DNA of 64,000 bases from Clytia hemisphaerica (taxonomy: Eukaryota; Cnidaria; Hydrozoa; Leptothecata; Clytiidae): assembly GCA_902728285.1 (NCBI GenBank), contig CACVBU010000185.1:924845-988844 (forward strand), in the 5' to 3' direction. The notes under the pieces were generated by a model that saw nothing but the letters and a program-made list of their open reading frames with translations, made no database searches and was not told the origin of the DNA. Below are positions 21,958 through 33,211 of the stretch, piece by piece. The number at the start of each line of letters is the position of its first letter. Position 1 is the first letter of the stretch. The translations under genes were made by a program, and so were the position numbers.

Positions 21958-22456
21958 GATGGCAAGATAAATACAAAGGAATCATGGAAAAAGCATCTTT
22001 CCTTGAGGATGTTGCACTGTCTTGCAACATTCATTGTGTCATTGAGTTGTCCAGTAAAGCATGACAAGCAAGAATAAACAATCCTTAAAAACTGATAAAA
22101 TAGAATGGAAGCCTATAAACATATTCTTCTTTCGTTCAGTATGTCGATTGGCAAGATGGGACTGATCCCATCAGTTAAGATTAAACTTTAATGCGAAGAA
22201 GGGACAAGAAATGTAGTCTAGAAATACTTTCAAATCAATCTTTCGCTATATATATTTTTTTACTTATATAAATTTATATTCTACAAATACAATGATGAAG
22301 CGATTTAATGATAATCTAAATTCTAATAAAAAAATTGAACAACACCATTATCAAGCATGGCATGAAGCGTTTTTTATGTTATTAGCGTTCAATGCACGTT
22401 GAATCCTTGGTAGATCCTATAGTTAGCAATTTCTTTGAGAATAGACAAAAATACTA

Positions 22457-22796
22457 AAGTCTATTCACGATAAGTGTGCACTAACTTTAGCTTTGCTTGT
22501 TATTTCTCAACCAATGCTTCAATCTTAAAAAGTTTGGTATCGTTGGGAAGCTAGGAAGGAACTTATTAATTTACTGTTTAGTTTTTCCGTGAAATTTGAA
22601 AAGAACGTGAAGAAAAATGACATTCAACTTTTTATAGATAGGTCGTATAAACGTTATTTTTACATCTTTGGAAAGCTTAAAGCTTGGCAATTTCAAAAAT
22701 ATATACTTTTACTAGGAAATATAGGTATTTAGAAATTTGAAGCTCCTTCCTACCTTCCCAACGAAACCAAACTTATTAAGATTGAGGCATAGACTT
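22457..22796. mobile_element. Mariner-like MITE related to 8827-9503
   Basis: The left end AAGTCTATTCACGATAAGTG is the same as in 8827-9503. The right end is degenerate (CATAGACTT). Both ends are flanked by TA (22455-22456, 22797-22798). Confidence 0.75.
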
Positions 22797-22954
22797 TAAC
22801 ACAGTATACTAGAAAATAAGAATCATAAGAGCATTTTAGGCTTTTAAACTCAACGTATTAAAAATGTACATCTAAAGCCATCAAATCTTTTTGACACTTT
22901 TATAAAAAAACGCATGTATTGTTTATGATTCCTGGGTGTTAAACAAATAAATCA

Positions 22955-24016
22955 TTAATCTTCGACTAAACCATTACCATTCTCTTTGAAATTAGTATTT
23001 TTCACTATTTGAGGTGAATCCCCTTGGCTTTCTGGTATAGTTGGTAAATAAACACCGGCATTAGCAATAACGGCACACATTGTCGACGTGATTGAAGTTT
23101 GCCGTTCGACAGACGTTCTTTTGAGCTGTAAATCATCGTCAGGGTCGCACCATTTTAACGTCAAAATTTGTCTGACGAATCTCTTAAAACGTTGACTATA
23201 ACAATAATAGACGACGGGGTTACATAAAGTTGCTAATTTAGCACTCATAGCACACACTGTGAACGCAATTTTGGACGGGTAGTATCCGAACACGATCATA
23301 AATCCTACCACGGTATACGGAGTCCATACCATTAGAAACACAGTAACTATGATTGTGCTAATTTTTATGTAGAATTTCTCATATCCAAGTATACGTTTCG
23401 CATGTGCTTCATTTTTGCGCTTCATTAACTGTCTTCTCGATTTGAATAATGATATAATCTGCGTTCCGACAGGGACAAATAGCCCAATAACTGTGCACGC
23501 AATTATATAGTATTTCATGTCCTTGTCCTTCCAGTCTAGCGAACAGCGTCTCCCGTCTAGATCAGGGACATATTTCGAGTTCATAGAATAAGGTAACACA
23601 GCCCAAAATAATCCGTATATTATCACAGCAAGGACGATCAATATGTTATTTAGAGCTTGAGTAAAGTATCTACGATAAACAAATGGTTTGATAATTGCTA
23701 AAGCTTGAACAAAGGCTAAAATTCCAAATAAATTTATAGTGACTATACAGAAAGCCAGTGTTATGAGTCCAGCTGATATACAAAGAAGATTGCTATCGTC
23801 AATAAAATCTGGTCTGTAATTTACAATGAATTCAGGAATGATTCCAAAAGTTGCTGATAACATGTCTGCTAAGCATATTCCACTGATGTAGAAATTGGAA
23901 GCGAGTTCACGTTTGTAGATTTTGATGGTGAAGATTAGAAGAAGAAGATTTGTGATAATTGAAATGAAAAATATGAGCGCTAAGAAAACCAGGACCAATA
24001 GATTGGCTTCTTCCAT
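22955..24016 (-). CDS. Opsin (class A GPCR) lacking the D/ERY motif
   Basis: Intact 353-residue frame with seven membrane spans. Opsin identity rests on Lys 260, six residues before NPVVY (266-270), the spacing of the retinal Schiff-base lysine; on KYVPDLDGRRCSLDW (148-162), where Cys 158 pairs with Cys 79 and Pro 151/Asp 152 match rhodopsin P180/E181; and on VWTPY (230-234) in helix 6. The likely role is a retinal-binding light receptor or retinal photoisomerase. The counterion-181 position is Asp instead of Glu, and position 113 is Ala. At the end of helix 3, where D/ERY should be, the sequence reads VQA (103-105) in FVQALAIIKPF. Only six residues precede helix 1, which is short for an opsin. 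A splice acceptor-like AG lies 43 nt upstream with the frame open to it, so an upstream exon may add an N-terminus. The C-tail has Ser/Thr for possible phosphorylation but no obvious palmitoyl pair. Confidence 0.87.
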   Translation of the reverse strand: MEEANLLVLVFLALIFFISIITNLLLLIFTIKIYKRELASNFYISGICLADMLSATFGIIPEFIVNYRPDFIDDSNLLCISAGLITLAFCIVTINLFGILAFVQALAIIKPFVYRRYFTQALNNILIVLAVIIYGLFWAVLPYSMNSKYVPDLDGRRCSLDWKDKDMKYYIIACTVIGLFVPVGTQIISLFKSRRQLMKRKNEAHAKRILGYEKFYIKISTIIVTVFLMVWTPYTVVGFMIVFGYYPSKIAFTVCAMSAKLATLCNPVVYYCYSQRFKRFVRQILTLKWCDPDDDLQLKRTSVERQTSITSTMCAVIANAGVYLPTIPESQGDSPQIVKNTNFKENGNGLVED

Positions 24017-24059
24017 TGCTTTTCCTTGGTTTGTTTGCTTATTTTTGTTCCTTGTTTCA

Positions 24060-24076
24060 CTAAAGAGAAAAAAGTA
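24060..24076 (-). promoter_or_regulatory. Probable 3' splice acceptor upstream of the opsin ATG
   Basis: On the minus strand, CTTTTTTCTCTTTAG ends 43 nt before the start codon, and all 14 codons between it and the ATG are open. This could join an upstream exon, a UTR exon or a spliced leader. Confidence 0.5.
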
Positions 24077-24079
24077 TTC

Positions 24080-25625
24080 ATTAAACTTATTTAAAGGTCA
24101 TAACTTTTTTTCGGGCCTAGTGAAAATAATGATGATGTACCTTCATCAGGTGTAAAATTGGCCAAAAAACTTCGTCCCTAAATGGGAAAATACTCCATAA
24201 TTCCAGGTCATTGGGAAATCGACTTTGATTTCGTCCTTATTTGAAATTAAAAAAAGCACTTCTAAACCATCACCAGTTGATTTTTTAGGTCAATCAGTTC
24301 GTATCTTCCGTTTGATCTAAATTCTACCGCAGCCGCTTTTTCTGTCTACCACCCATTTACGGTTATAAACGCGCATATATGATTTCCTAGACGATGCTCT
24401 CGTCCGTTAAAGGGTCATTAAAACGCAGGAAAATATATATGCACAGAGTCGGCATGTCAGAGCGGTTTACGGGAAAAAAGTGGTGGTAGAGTTTGGAACG
24501 AACGCTGTAAACGACCCCGCCACTGCTAACTCCGCCCCGGGCTAACCACCGTTTTTAAATTTATCCCACCTCCTGAACTATTCCCTTTTTAGTGATCTTG
24601 TATAGACAATAGGATCGTCTAATAATTTCCCACTTTTAATGTCCCTGTAACGAGCATAACATCAACTAATAAAAAGTCACAGTGACTCTTAACTTTTTCT
24701 TGTGATTGCACAGTATTCATTTGACAGTTACGGCTATCTAAGTTTCCAACGTCTGTTCTATTTTTTACTTTTTTGTGACATGTATTTATACCAAAAAAGT
24801 TTTGCTTTTGTAATTTCAGATATCTGTTTGCCGATAACATTAATCTTATATTACAAGATAGACAAAATTTTTAAATGCATGAAAAGAGAAAAAAAGGCAA
24901 TTTGAGATACATACTATTTTTTACACGTGTCTTGTGGTCTCGCATCGTTTTACTTCAAATTTAAATTTTTCTTTAAGAAACTTTACGCTAAATGTAAGCC
25001 CGTTTTAAACAATTTCGTTCTCAGAGCCACTTGCACTTCTTTTTGATTTTACTCATAGCTATTTCCCTTTGTGAACACTACTGGATTGGGCTTGAGTTTG
25101 CGTTTCACCTAAGGCCACGCTACTGAAAGAAATATGCAAATCTCATCACCGCTAAAAAGTACCGTGAAAAGCACAGGTCGAAATCATATATCGACCCTGT
25201 GCCGACCAATCGAGATTCTATTCAGCGCGCAATCAACGCAGACAAAAGTAACCATGGCGACCATCCAAGATCTTGGATGAAGTTCAAATTTGATATTTTT
25301 ATTCCCGTCGTTGAAAACACAACTAAAAAATATCATCAATGCTTTTTAAAAAGAATCAGTGATAGAGAATCATAGAATAAAGTCTGTCTATTATTTCGAT
25401 TCAATTAAAGTGACATTTCCATAATTAATAGTTTAGTAATTACTGTTATACATTTGGGGATAATGTAAAAGATTTCTTTCGAAAGAAACACACTTCAATT
25501 AAACTTGGAGGTTTCTGGGTAATTCGTAAATAGTAAATTGCATACTGATACAGTATGCTAGACATTAATAAGGTAATATTTGCTCTTCATCTTTGATTCT
25601 TTACACGATAAAATTTCTATTATTG
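24080..25625. other. Non-coding interval
   Basis: A weak inverted pair at about 24318-24497 (TCTACCGCAGCCGC against GTGGTGGTAGAGTTT) may be an eroded MITE. There is no convincing gene. The opsin promoter or first exon would lie here. Confidence 0.4.
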
Positions 25626-25629
25626 GTCT

Positions 25630-25667
25630 TCAGAGGTTAATATATTCTTTGAAAACTTAACCTCTGA
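25630..25667. repeat. Perfect 11-bp stem hairpin
   Basis: TCAGAGGTTAA and TTAACCTCTGA are separated by 16 bp. No associated gene; perhaps a relic of a short palindrome. Confidence 0.6.
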
Positions 25668-25721
25668 TACTCAGGGTAGCTGAATAGGACAGTGGTAAAT
25701 CTTCACTGGGTTTTTCACACA

Positions 25722-26610
25722 GGGGGGGGGGATATTTAGGCAAATGGAGGGTACGGTATGTGCCGCCCTTAACCCTATTCAAACTAGGCTTTTAGGGGCG
25801 GTTCAGAACTAGGGGGGGGGGCTTTTCCTGTACCACCCCTTAACTTTTGATTTAGTGGGTCTTTTTGGATGAAATTTGGCACACAAGATCCTTGTGACGT
25901 AAGGTAACTTTTGACAAAAAATTTTTTTGATGACGTCACTCATCACGCCCAAAGTGAGCAAAAACCGAAAATTTCCTTTGTTCTTATAAATAGCTATTGT
26001 ATTCTAACAAAGGCTTTAGAAAAAAGTTGCCTGAGTTTAAAATGCTTATATATCCTAAATATTCAATAAATTACGGTTTAAACGATATATTTGACAATGA
26101 AAATAAATTTGTATTGGAAAAGTGTCAATTTTTGTGACACCTTACTGTCAGAAATGTCATCATGCTCAAGATGTGAAAATATTTAGGTGTCAAATTTTTT
26201 TTATTTTGAAGCTAAATAAAAGTTAGGAATTTACAGAAAATTTCACGGCAAAAGCTCTATTATTTCAGGAGCTATTAGCAATAGTTTGACCTCCGAACAG
26301 AAAGAGCCCCCCCTAGTCCGAATAGGGTTAAGGGTACCTTTTTTGGATTTCCAAAGTCCCGCTAAGGGTCGGAAAAATCATAAAATCAAATTTCAGTCCC
26401 ACTAAGGGTCGAAAAAGTAGGAAAATTTCAAATTTTAACCCCGGAAAGATCGAAATTTGGTCAAAATTCGTCAAATTTGTCCCAATAAGGGTCCTAAAAG
26501 TCACAATATATGTCTTTGTTTTATCCTTTTTAGACCCGGGAAGGGTCAAAGGGTCGAAATTCGGGCAGCACCCCCCCCCGTCAGCTCGCAATCCCAGTAC
26601 CTACCCCAGG
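25722..26610. mobile_element. G-tract MITE family, copy d, with nested TTAA element
   Basis: The left end is a G-run then ATATTTAGGCAAATGGAGGG and GGTATGTGCCGCC. The right end is GGCAGCACCCCCCCCCGTCA, GCTCGCAATCCCAGTACC and CCCCAGGG. The core has AAGGGTCGGAAAAAT/AAGGGTCGAAAAAG units. Possible flank match TTTTTCAC/CTTTTCAG is imperfect. The copy is split by 25773-26327. Confidence 0.75.
25773..26327. mobile_element. piggyBac-like MITE (TTAA TSD), full copy
   Basis: CCCTATTC ... GAATAGGG is flanked by TTAA on both sides (25769-25772, 26328-26331). The next bases (AAACTAGG / CCTAGTC) are also inverted. A G-run lies inside the left end. TTAA with CCC/GGG ends is the piggyBac pattern. No transposase inside 555 bp. 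Confidence 0.85.
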
Positions 26611-26614
26611 GACT

Positions 26615-28200
26615 TTTCAGCACTATACATTTTTTCGTTTCAACCATTCCCTGTCTCTAAAAACCGATTCTGATTGAGTTACTGATAAGGTTTTTTGAAA
26701 TTTAAACATTTTGCTAGAATTTGGGTACATTTCATGCCCGTCCGTGATTTCAAAAATGCAAGTGTTAAAAAATTTTTTATGCTTAAATAATAAAAAAGTT
26801 TATTGTTCATTTGATTCTACTATTTGGAAAATTTCGAAAGTTGATATAAGAATCAAACTTTTAGAATGTTTGATAGTTTAAATAAATACGAGCTTTAAGT
26901 TGATATGTGACATTCTTAAAGAAGATCTCCTCTTTGCACATAACTTTAGGTTTACTTTCGTAAAAATTATACCAGGTCATCCCCATTGATATTTAAAGCC
27001 TCGAAAGGGCTATAGAGAAAACTCTGCGCCACATGAACTTAAGTTTATCAAACCTGTCCACCCTCCTTGCTATGCCAGGGATGTAAGCTTTAACTATGGA
27101 ACTCTCTGCGCAGCGACCCTGACTGTTTAAATACCCCGTATCTACTATCTACTCCCAGCCGCTTACCCTGCTCTGAAGTTTATCAAACCTATCCACCCTC
27201 CTTGCTATGCCAGGGATGTAAACTCTATGGAAGTCTATGTACTTAATTATAAAGGACTGAAAATTTCCCTTGGGCGGTGATGTGAGTTGTAAATTAAAAA
27301 CATCATATTTTCAAAGCATCCACAAGTCAAAAAGATATAAAAACGAGTATATCTATAGAGGTCTGCAAATCAAACTTAGAAAAAAGCCACAAGAGAAATA
27401 ATCTCCGGTCAGATTCTGACACTCTGCGCACGACACGCATTCACTCTAAAGGCAAATCTACCAAGCTTGACGCACCACAAAGTCTAGATTTGGGATGAAT
27501 ATTAAATGAGCATTTCAGCGCGATGAGTGGTTTTAAAGCAAAACAATGGCATAAAAATCAAAAACCAATAATAAGCATAAACATTAGAGCTCAGTCGCTT
27601 TCACTTTCATTTTCAAGCAAAAAGCAACGCGGTTTTGATTGTTTTGGCTGAACAACCAGGTCAGAAAGTATGCGCAGAATGGATGATCTGTTATTATTGC
27701 AAGAGAAACGAACAAAGATATTTTCTCTTATAAAATCAAATACTTTGATCGTGGGTAAAATTGTCTACTAAATTTAACTTCTTGGTGTCATTTACTTCTT
27801 GATCTTGATTTTGATCCTGTTTAAACAGACTAGTTTCTCATCTTTTCTGGAGACATCTCGAAGAGAAGAAAATTTAATACTAGATACGAAAATGACGTTT
27901 CAAAACCAATTTGAATATCCTGTATATAATCAATATTTCCTATAGAATCGGTATAAAAGCATTAGATAATACCTAATCCTTTGAAAAGGTATTGGAAACT
28001 TTTTGTTTGTTTTTATGCTTGGAATTCAGTAATCCAGACTCATCATTAGTTCTATATATACTGAAACAATTAATTTGTCAGAAGCGAGCAATTTAGAAAA
28101 TGAGCATCATGGAGGAGTGTACTCTCCATTCATCTTTCAATAAAAATGATCTCCTCCACAGATCACATTTTACAAACTACTCGTCTCAGACGATTTTCCC
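26615..28200. other. Mostly non-coding, with a short tandem duplication
   Basis: The block TTTATCAAACC-T-TCCACC followed by CTTGCTATGCCAGGGATGTA occurs at 27047-27090 and again at 27178-27225 (period about 131 bp). No gene or transposon is otherwise recognised. Confidence 0.5.
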
Positions 28201-28204
28201 GTCT

Positions 28205-28450
28205 CAGTATAAATGGCACTATTGAAGTGCACTGTAAGGGTTGAAATGAGCGAAGATGATTGAAAGCGGGATTAAAATTGCACTTTAAAGGTGTAAAGAG
28301 TGGGCAAAAAAATATTTTTGGGTAAAATCTTGGAAAACGTGACCATATTACGCCAATTTTTCACTTATGTTACTCTATTTTGACTAGATTTTCTCTGCAC
28401 TGAAAGGATTGGATTTCAAAGGCCTAATTTCGGGCCGCATATATGGTCGT
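28205..28450. mobile_element. Degenerate remnant of the G-tract family
   Basis: Contains CACTGTAAGGGTTG, GCACTTTAAAGGTG and GCACTGAAAGG units and a terminal GGCCGCATATATGGTCG like the GCCCGCACATACCGTC of copy a. The G-tracts are lost. Confidence 0.5.
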
Positions 28451-28454
28451 TTTT

Positions 28455-28875
28455 GAATCGAATATGTCTTGTGAGTACATTTTGTAGCATTATGGCTTGG
28501 TAAGCAAAATGTAGTGAACGTTTTCAGGTCGAATTGCACAATTGGAAAGATTGCGTGATTCAAGAAGACAAAAAAATATTGAAAAAATATGGATGATCAG
28601 ATGGAAAAAGGGGAGTCAAGTATAAAATTTAACGAGCAAGGCAAACAGGAAAGTCCCTCCTTTCCAACATATTGACTTTCGCTACTTCTTTAATTGATGA
28701 AATTCAACACTATTTTAACGGAAGAACTGTTTCTATTTCGATTACTCAAGAACCAAAAATGTCTTTCAGGTCAGAGCAAATTATAACCCAGCTGGCCTAC
28801 GACGTTATTTCAACGTACATAGAACATGCTATGGGCGTTGTTTTAAATTGTCCTTCTATCAACTTCAGTTGAGCT
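28455..28875. other. Non-coding interval
   Basis: One 66-codon open frame (28672-28872) lacks an ATG start and matches no family I know. It ends at the edge of the next MITE. Confidence 0.35.
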
Positions 28876-28878
28876 CCC

Positions 28879-28970
28879 AGCCGGCACATAACGTCAAAAC
28901 AACGTCCATTTGACGTTCATAACGTCAAAATAACGCTACTTGAACGTTGAAACAATGTTGCGTGCCAGCT
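28879..28970. mobile_element. Small AGCTGGCAC-ended palindromic MITE, copy 2
   Basis: AGCCGGCACATAACGTCAAA and the inverse ending GCGTGCCAGCT; four to five AACGT words between. Same family as 16278-16378. Confidence 0.7.
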
Positions 28971-29344
28971 AGAATCTCAGAATGTTTGTTTTTTTTGTAC
29001 GCAAACTTTGGGGGCAGCGTAGAGAGCGAAATAATTGGTTTACGGAGCTAAAATTTGGCACACACCTTCCTTAGTTTAAAACTTACGGGTAGTATTTCCA
29101 CTTTTATAAATTTAGTAGTCTTGGTGGCTAGTTTGAAAAGCATACTTGCAGTCGGGCCTTACTTGATAGATTGTGCACTGTAGCCTTATCTAATTACCAT
29201 TTCAGGAAAAACCCTCAATTCGAAAGCACGACTCCCAATTTCGCAGTAACAAATCTTACACTATTGCCCCATTTAATTTTCAAAATCATACATTTTATGA
29301 AAAGTTTTATTAGCGTTGAACTAATGGTTTGGGTTAATTCGGAG

Positions 29345-29522
29345 TGTATTTAGGCAAAAATTGGTGTCGGGCATGTGCGGACGGTTAGTGACTTTCCCAA
29401 GTCTATCTAATGGTTACAAAAATGGCAAAAAAGTTAAGAATGTCTCTCTAAGGTTCTATTTTCCGATGTCCGGTCCGCACATAGCCGACATTATCGAACT
29501 CTAGTCCCGACCACCCGGATTT
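29345..29522. mobile_element. Short remnant of the G-tract family
   Basis: The left end TTTAGGCAAAAATTGGTGTC is followed by GGGCATGTGCGGACGG. The right end has GGTCCGCACATAGCCGAC and ACCACCCGG. One TCTCTCTAAGG unit remains in the core. Confidence 0.65.
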
Positions 29523-29524
29523 TG

Positions 29525-30335
29525 TCACCTTGGACTCTCCAGAGGATCACGAGCTCAAAATCACAGATCCCTTAATTAAGACATTAGCTACCGATAGCGT
29601 ATTTTAGAAGGTTTTGATCCTCTAGAACTTTGAACAATAAGATTTTGGGTGTGGATTGAAATCAACCTAAACAAATTATCAAAGTGCTAGACCAATCAAA
29701 CATTTCAACAAATACTGCCTTTTTAGATCCATGTTTAAAAGATTTAGTGCAAATATCAAAACACGGAGTTTTTTATATTTTGGGTGTGGTAAATCAACCC
29801 AACCAACCAACCAAATTATAAAGCGCTTAGGTTCAAGTGACTCTTCTATCTGTATCATACCATTCAAATTATCAAAAGTGTTTAGGTCCAAGAACTAGTT
29901 TATTCGTATCAAACAGTTCTGCAAATACTGTCTTCTAAGCTTCCTCCCTTTCAAAATTCATTACAAATATCAAAACACTGACTCTTCTACATGCATCATG
30001 AAACTATAGTGAAGTATTAAAACTCTATACTAATTTCTTGAAGTATTTATAGCAGTTCATCTTTATCCCATGTCAGATTAAGCTCTCTGTTTTGTAAGCC
30101 AATACCCTAAATCTTATAAGTCAAGTTTCAATCCATCTTTCTCAATCGAAAGTCTGTAGTGCCTGTGTAATAAATCAAATTAATTTTCATCAAGCTTTCA
30201 CATCCTTCTTTACACACAGTATTTGATCCAATTTTTTTTGGAATTGAATTTTTAATCATATATTGGTGACCTTTTTATTGTAAGAAAATCAATGGAAAGC
30301 CATTTATTTTAGCCTTTCTCTATAAGCGTGAGTTT
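29525..30335. other. Diverged local repeats, no gene
   Basis: Blocks such as TTGGGTGTGG, AATCAACC, AAATTAT-AAAG-GCTTAGG and CAAATACTG recur two or three times between 29640 and 29990. The rest is unremarkable. Confidence 0.45.
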
Positions 30336-30659
30336 CCAGGGGTGGGGGGGGGGGCTTAGGCAAAACTAGGTACGGGGACGTGCCGCTGATCAGGGTCCCT
30401 TTTTCAGACTCAAGAGATATCTAACAGGGTCCCAAATATACTATTTTTCAAGATGTGGACCTGACCGGGTCGATTGTTGGTCAAAATTTTTGAAATTTTC
30501 CGTCTATATTAAGTCATTTTTGTCACTTTTGAGAGCTAAAATGGAAAAAAGTTTCGTTCTGTAAGGGTCCCAAATTTACCAAAAATTCATATCTGACAGG
30601 GTCCACTTTTCAGCGGCACGTCCCCATCGGTCGTCAAGACCAGGTATCCTCCCCCGGGG
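30331..30659. mobile_element. G-tract MITE family, copy e
   Basis: The left end is AGGGGTGGGGGGGGGGG, CTTAGGCAAAACTAGG, GGGGACGTGCCGC. The right end is GCGGCACGTCCCCATCGG, TCGTCAAGACCAGG and CTCCCCCGGGG. The core has ACAGGGTCC words four times. The flanks GAGTTTCC/GGGTTTCC could be an eroded 8-bp duplication. Confidence 0.75.
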
Positions 30660-31361
30660 TTTCCCTTTACCACCACTTTTATCCCCCCATTTTATCTCAA
30701 GCAAACAAAAAACGTAAAATACAAAACTTAATGGCATGTATCGTGCTTACTGGAGGAACTTTAGAAAAATCGATGCATATTTTCATAACCCTCTTAATGC
30801 TATATTGATAAGGTAAATCATGTGTTCTTATAAACTAACAAACTTAAAGTTTTGTTTGAGCGGCTTGAAGAATATAAATTTCCAATATCATCTAAATATC
30901 GCTTATGTACTTCAAAAAGTCTGCTAAAACAATCAAAAAACTTTGGGAAACCTAATCGACAAAAAATACAATTATTTCAACTTGACCTGACCTGCTATAC
31001 AACTTTTTATTCTATTTTCCCATAAATCCTCACTTACCCTGTTAACAACACCCCCACTCGAGTACGTCCCAAATTAACAAGCTGTCAACCTCATCCCTGC
31101 CGGCAATCTATCTTTTGATGAACCTAAAGCTTGTCCCTGGACTCGTTTGATTTTTTCTACTATCTACTTATCAGTAGATTTCTTTTAAAAAATGAAGTAA
31201 TGTTGTGATAAACATTGCATATCGAACATAATGTAACGTATCATTTGCGATAAAATTAAGCCGCTCGGAGAATCATTTGTTCTATTTTGTGACTATTACC
31301 AGTACCTATCTAGTACCACCAGGTTATGATAAATAGTAAAAGTATCGACTTAACTTTTTAA

Positions 31362-31665
31362 CCCTAATCGTGCTAAGGGGGGGGGGGTGCTGTTTCTGTT
31401 CGGGGGTGAAATTACTGTTAATAGCTCCTGAAATAAGAGAGCTTTTAGTTTTATACCTTGATATGAGCATGCTGACATTTTTGACAGTGAGGTGTCACTA
31501 AAATTGACACATTTCCAATATAAATTTTATTCTTTATGTCAAATATATCGTTTAAAACCCAAATTTCATCCAAAAGACTAACTAGATCAAAAGCTAAGGT
31601 GTCCGGCCGGTACAGGAAAAGCCCCCTAGTTTTGAACCACCCCTAAAAGCCTAGTATGAATAAGG
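31362..31665. mobile_element. piggyBac-like MITE (TTAA TSD), deleted copy
   Basis: CCCTAATCGTGC ... GAATAAGG is flanked by TTAA (31358-31361, 31666-31669). Inverted orientation relative to 25773-26327. It shares the AATAGCTCCTGAAATAA and TACAGGAAAAGCCCC blocks but lacks about 250 bp of interior. Confidence 0.8.
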
Positions 31666-31945
31666 TTAAGATTCCGTAAATTTAAAACCTTTAAATCTAA
31701 TTGAAAGCTATACATTGATTTTTCCAGTCATTGACATCAAAGTCAAAACTATCAAAACCCTTCCAGCTCACCAATATTTTATTTCAGACAAATAACAATC
31801 TGTATATTATAGGATTACTTGAAGTTGAACATCAAAGAGAATATTTAATGAATTTGCCAAGAAAAAAATGAAAAGGGTGGTCATTGTTAAGCTTTAAACT
31901 TGATTAAAAATCTGTATATGAGCTGGTTAGATATGTCTTTAAGAA

Positions 31946-32664
31946 CTCGGGTGAAACAAGGCATGTCCCAAATATATTTTGCGTGACGCACACCGCTTCC
32001 CATTATTCATTAACTTTCATATATAACTCAAAAGAATCGTATCAACGAGAGGATTTCGAAAAGTGCTGGGTCAAAAATTTACATCAAGCCAATCTCAAGA
32101 TATCGGCCAAAAACTGATTTTGACATTATAAAAAACATCGATAAAACACGTCAAAAAGACAATTTAAATGACGTCATTATTGAAAAAAGGCGATAATTCC
32201 GATTAACTTACTACCATCAAAGCAAAATTTTGACTGGAGATGTAAATTAACGATTCTAAAATATTTCATGAAAAAAAATTTGAAAATTCATAATGACGTC
32301 AGCATTTTTTAACGTATTTTAATTTTTCCCGAGAACAAATGACGTCATTCAAATTTTCATTAATTTACAACTCCAGTCAAAATTTGGTGTTGATTGCATT
32401 AATAAAATTGAAGTTATCGCTGTTTTTCAATAATGACGTCATTTGAATCTTACTTATGACGTCTTTTTTCGATGTATTTTATAACGTCAAAATCAATCTT
32501 TGACCGATATCTTGAGATTGGCTTAATGCAAATTTTTGACCCAGCACTTTTCGAAATCCGCTCGTTGATATGATTCTTTTGAGCTATATATGAACATTAA
32601 GGAATAATTGGAAGCGGTGCGCGTCACGCAAAATATATTTGGGACATGCCTTGTTTCACCCGAG
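31946..32664. mobile_element. 719-bp near-complete palindrome (foldback MITE)
   Basis: CTCGGGTGAAACAAGGCATG at the left is mirrored at the right end. Complementarity extends almost to the centre (about 32305), including GTGACGCACACCGCTTCC, ATATCGGCCAAA and repeated TGACGTCA-like words. No ORF and no resolved target duplication. Confidence 0.85.
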
Positions 32665-32669
32665 AAATC

Positions 32670-33205
32670 ACTATGAATAGATGTATAACATTCACCAACA
32701 GCGAAATACCAATGGGGATTTTTAGATTAACCAATAGTATTTCCAAATATTTTATTTGAATGACGCTATTGCTCCAGCGACAGTTTTTATCACTATATTA
32801 CGCCAATTTCTTTTGCTCTCGTCACATTACCACGTCAATAAATTTTGAAATCACGCCATCACGCAAGAAAAAGCTCCAATCATGCCATCACAAAAGCCAC
32901 TGGAAGGGGAAGGGGCCCTCTTGAATGTAGGAATAAAACCTTATAACCAGCCAGTGAAAAAATGAATAACTGTCCAAAAATTGAGCCACATCTGATGATT
33001 CTGCATGATCCCTGAAAGCAATTTACGACTCTTTTAAATAAAAAGCGACACCATACAAACTAAGAATTAATACACGGGTTAAAAAATTATAGCAGTGCAG
33101 TCAAAACATGTGATTACTCGAAAAAGTTCACGTGGTTTTATTATCCCATGTTATTTGGTTTACGATTCAAATTGAATTACTTTATTAGTATTAATAAATT
33201 CGAAC
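32670..33205. other. Non-coding interval
   Basis: Contains ATCACGCCATCACGCAAG words resembling (inverted) the CGTGATT-rich segments near 11090 and 17985. No gene. Confidence 0.4.
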
Positions 33206-33211
33206 CAAGTC

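Noticed and set aside
28672..28872. 66-codon ORF considered as a small exon
   Set aside because: No ATG, no splice context I could defend, and it ends at a MITE boundary.
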